Of a stretch of 7,041 bases of DNA, positions 6,196 to 7,041 are shown in pieces (within the stretch, counting starts at the first letter, position 1; every line of letters starts with the position of its first letter). Origin of the DNA: Achromobacter sp. (GTDB lineage: Bacteria > Pseudomonadota > Gammaproteobacteria > Burkholderiales > Burkholderiaceae_B). The DNA lies in assembly GCA_003454835.1 (NCBI GenBank), contig DMTA01000391.1, positions 1-7,041 of the forward strand. Reading direction: 5' to 3'. Made by a program: the position numbers and the translations under genes. The notes under the pieces are model-generated. The model was not told where the DNA came from. It ran no database searches and saw nothing but the letters and a program-made list of their open reading frames with translations.

Positions 6196-6201
6196 TACAA
6201 T
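6196..6201 (+). promoter_or_regulatory. probable -10 element of surE
   Basis: TACAAT is a 5/6 match to the -10 consensus and would start transcription near 6208, about 34 bases before the surE ATG. No convincing -35 is seen. It lies only 7 bases from the opposing -10 of plsY. Confidence 0.5.
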
Positions 6202-6241
6202 CCGCCACGTCACCCGCGTTTTATTTTCTTTCGGATGCACA

Positions 6242-7000
6242 ATGCGAATTCTGGTTTCGAACGATGATGGCTATTCGGCCCCTGGCCTGGAAGCGCTGGT
6301 CGCCGCGCTGGAAGGGCTGGGCGATCTGATCGTCGTCGCGCCCGAGACCAACCACAGCGGCGCCTCCAACTCGCTCACGCTGAACCGGCCGCTGTCGGTG
6401 CGAACCGCCTCCAACGGCTTCATCGCGGTCAACGGCACGCCGTCCGATTGCGTCCACGTCGCGCTGACCGGCCTGATGGATACGCGCCCCGACCTGGTCG
6501 TGTCGGGCATCAACAATGGCGCCAACATGGGCGACGACACCCTCTATTCGGGCACCGTCGCCGCCGCCAGCGAAGGGTATCTGTTCGGCATTCCTGCCAT
6601 CGCATTCTCGCTGGCGGAAAAGGGCTGGGAACACATCGACTCGGCCGCGCGCGCCGCCCGTCAGATCGTCGAGCGCCATCTGGCCCAGCCGCTCGCGGCG
6701 CCGGTGCTGCTCAACGTCAACATCCCGAACCGCCGCTTCGATGACATGCACGGCTTTGCGGTCACGCGCCTGGGCAAGCGGCATCCGTCGCAACCCGTCG
6801 TGCGCACCACCACCCCCTATGGCGATACGGTCTACTGGATCGGACCGGTTGGCCTGGCCGCCGATGCCACCCCGGGCACGGACTTCCACGCCGTCGAGCA
6901 GGGCATTGTGTCGGTCACGCCGTTGCGCCTGGACCTGACCCAGCACAGTCAGCTTGACGAGATCCGCACCTGGGCAGAGCCGCTATGCGCAAGCGCGTAA
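6242..7000 (+). CDS. surE: 5'/3'-nucleotidase SurE
   Basis: A 252-residue cytoplasmic, metal-dependent phosphatase that removes phosphate from 5'- and 3'-nucleotides (and short polyphosphate in some bacteria) and supports survival in stationary phase. The metal-site residues are present: NDDG (7-10) with Asp8 and Asp9, Ser39 in [11 protein letters not shown] (37-47), and Asn91 in [12 protein letters not shown] (88-99). Other matches are NGTPSDCV (64-71), [11 protein letters not shown] (102-112), YWIGP (198-202) and GTDFHAV (212-218). Length matches the family (about 250). The ATG at 6242 gives the standard [10 protein letters not shown] start; a weak GGA lies upstream of it. Its 3' end overlaps the next gene by 16 bases, indicating a surE-pcm operon, an arrangement that in many proteobacteria precedes nlpD and rpoS. 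Confidence 0.97.
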   Translation: MRILVSNDDGYSAPGLEALVAALEGLGDLIVVAPETNHSGASNSLTLNRPLSVRTASNGFIAVNGTPSDCVHVALTGLMDTRPDLVVSGINNGANMGDDTLYSGTVAAASEGYLFGIPAIAFSLAEKGWEHIDSAARAARQIVERHLAQPLAAPVLLNVNIPNRRFDDMHGFAVTRLGKRHPSQPVVRTTTPYGDTVYWIGPVGLAADATPGTDFHAVEQGIVSVTPLRLDLTQHSQLDEIRTWAEPLCASA

Positions 7001-7041
7001 GTCAGCCGGACATCACGCCCGGCGCCAGCCGCAGCCCGGCG
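6985..7041 (+). CDS. pcm: start of a probable protein-L-isoaspartate O-methyltransferase gene (cut by window edge)
   Basis: An ATG at 6985, overlapping the last 16 bases of surE in another frame, opens a frame of 19 codons ([19 protein letters not shown]) with no stop before the window ends. The residues are not diagnostic. The call rests on the common surE-pcm-nlpD-rpoS order and on the overlap. Pcm repairs isoaspartyl residues in aged proteins using S-adenosylmethionine. The basic, Pro/Ser-rich start would be an N-terminal extension before the methyltransferase domain, so the true start could also lie further downstream, outside the window. Confidence 0.5.
   Translation, partial: MRKRVSQPDITPGASRSPA

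Noticed and set aside
6146..6241. Upstream extensions of surE (to 6146) and plsY (to 6240)
   Set aside because: They overlap one another across the divergent promoter region and add residues unlike either family; the inner ATGs match known N-termini.
6221..6946. Minus-strand open frame opposite surE
   Set aside because: Antisense shadow of a well-conserved surE; composition is Arg/Gly/Asp-rich with no family motif.

Overview
The window is about 65% GC and reads as ordinary chromosomal core sequence from a betaproteobacterium, most likely Alcaligenaceae (Achromobacter/Bordetella type). That placement is an inference from codon and GC character, from the look of the proteins, and from the surE-pcm order at the right edge, which in this family usually leads on to nlpD and rpoS. 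No mobile element, tRNA, rRNA, CRISPR array or phage gene is visible.

From left to right there are eight complete genes and one gene start. They are a YigZ/IMPACT-family protein (59-646, +), a thioredoxin with a WCGPC site (742-1116, -), a YhbW-like LLM-class flavin-dependent oxidoreductase (1283-2305, -), a short VOC/glyoxalase-fold protein (2538-2891, +), an NCS2/AzgA-type purine permease (3006-4298, -), tsaD (4409-5440, +), plsY (5509-6147, -), surE (6242-7000, +), and the first 19 codons of what is probably pcm (6985 to the window edge, +).

The layout alternates strands, so most genes are single transcription units. There are three convergent junctions. Two carry a hairpin terminator: 714-736 between yigZ and the thioredoxin gene, and 5449-5475 between tsaD and plsY. 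The third, between the VOC gene and the permease, carries a cluster of repeated 13-bp palindromes and a long hairpin (2892-2997). There are three divergent junctions. They hold visible -10 elements (TACAAT at 2471 and 6196, TAGAAT on the minus strand at 6188-6183, TAAACT at 4395) and some dyad symmetry.

The genes do not form one pathway. TsaD acts in tRNA t6A modification, PlsY in the first acylation of phospholipid synthesis, SurE in nucleotide dephosphorylation and stationary-phase survival, and Pcm in protein repair. The permease takes up purine bases, and thioredoxin handles disulfides. The oxidoreductase and the VOC protein have no assignable substrate. I found no previously undescribed system. 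The points most worth a second look are the REP-like palindrome cluster, the back-to-back plsY/surE promoters, and the apparently leaderless starts of tsaD and yigZ.
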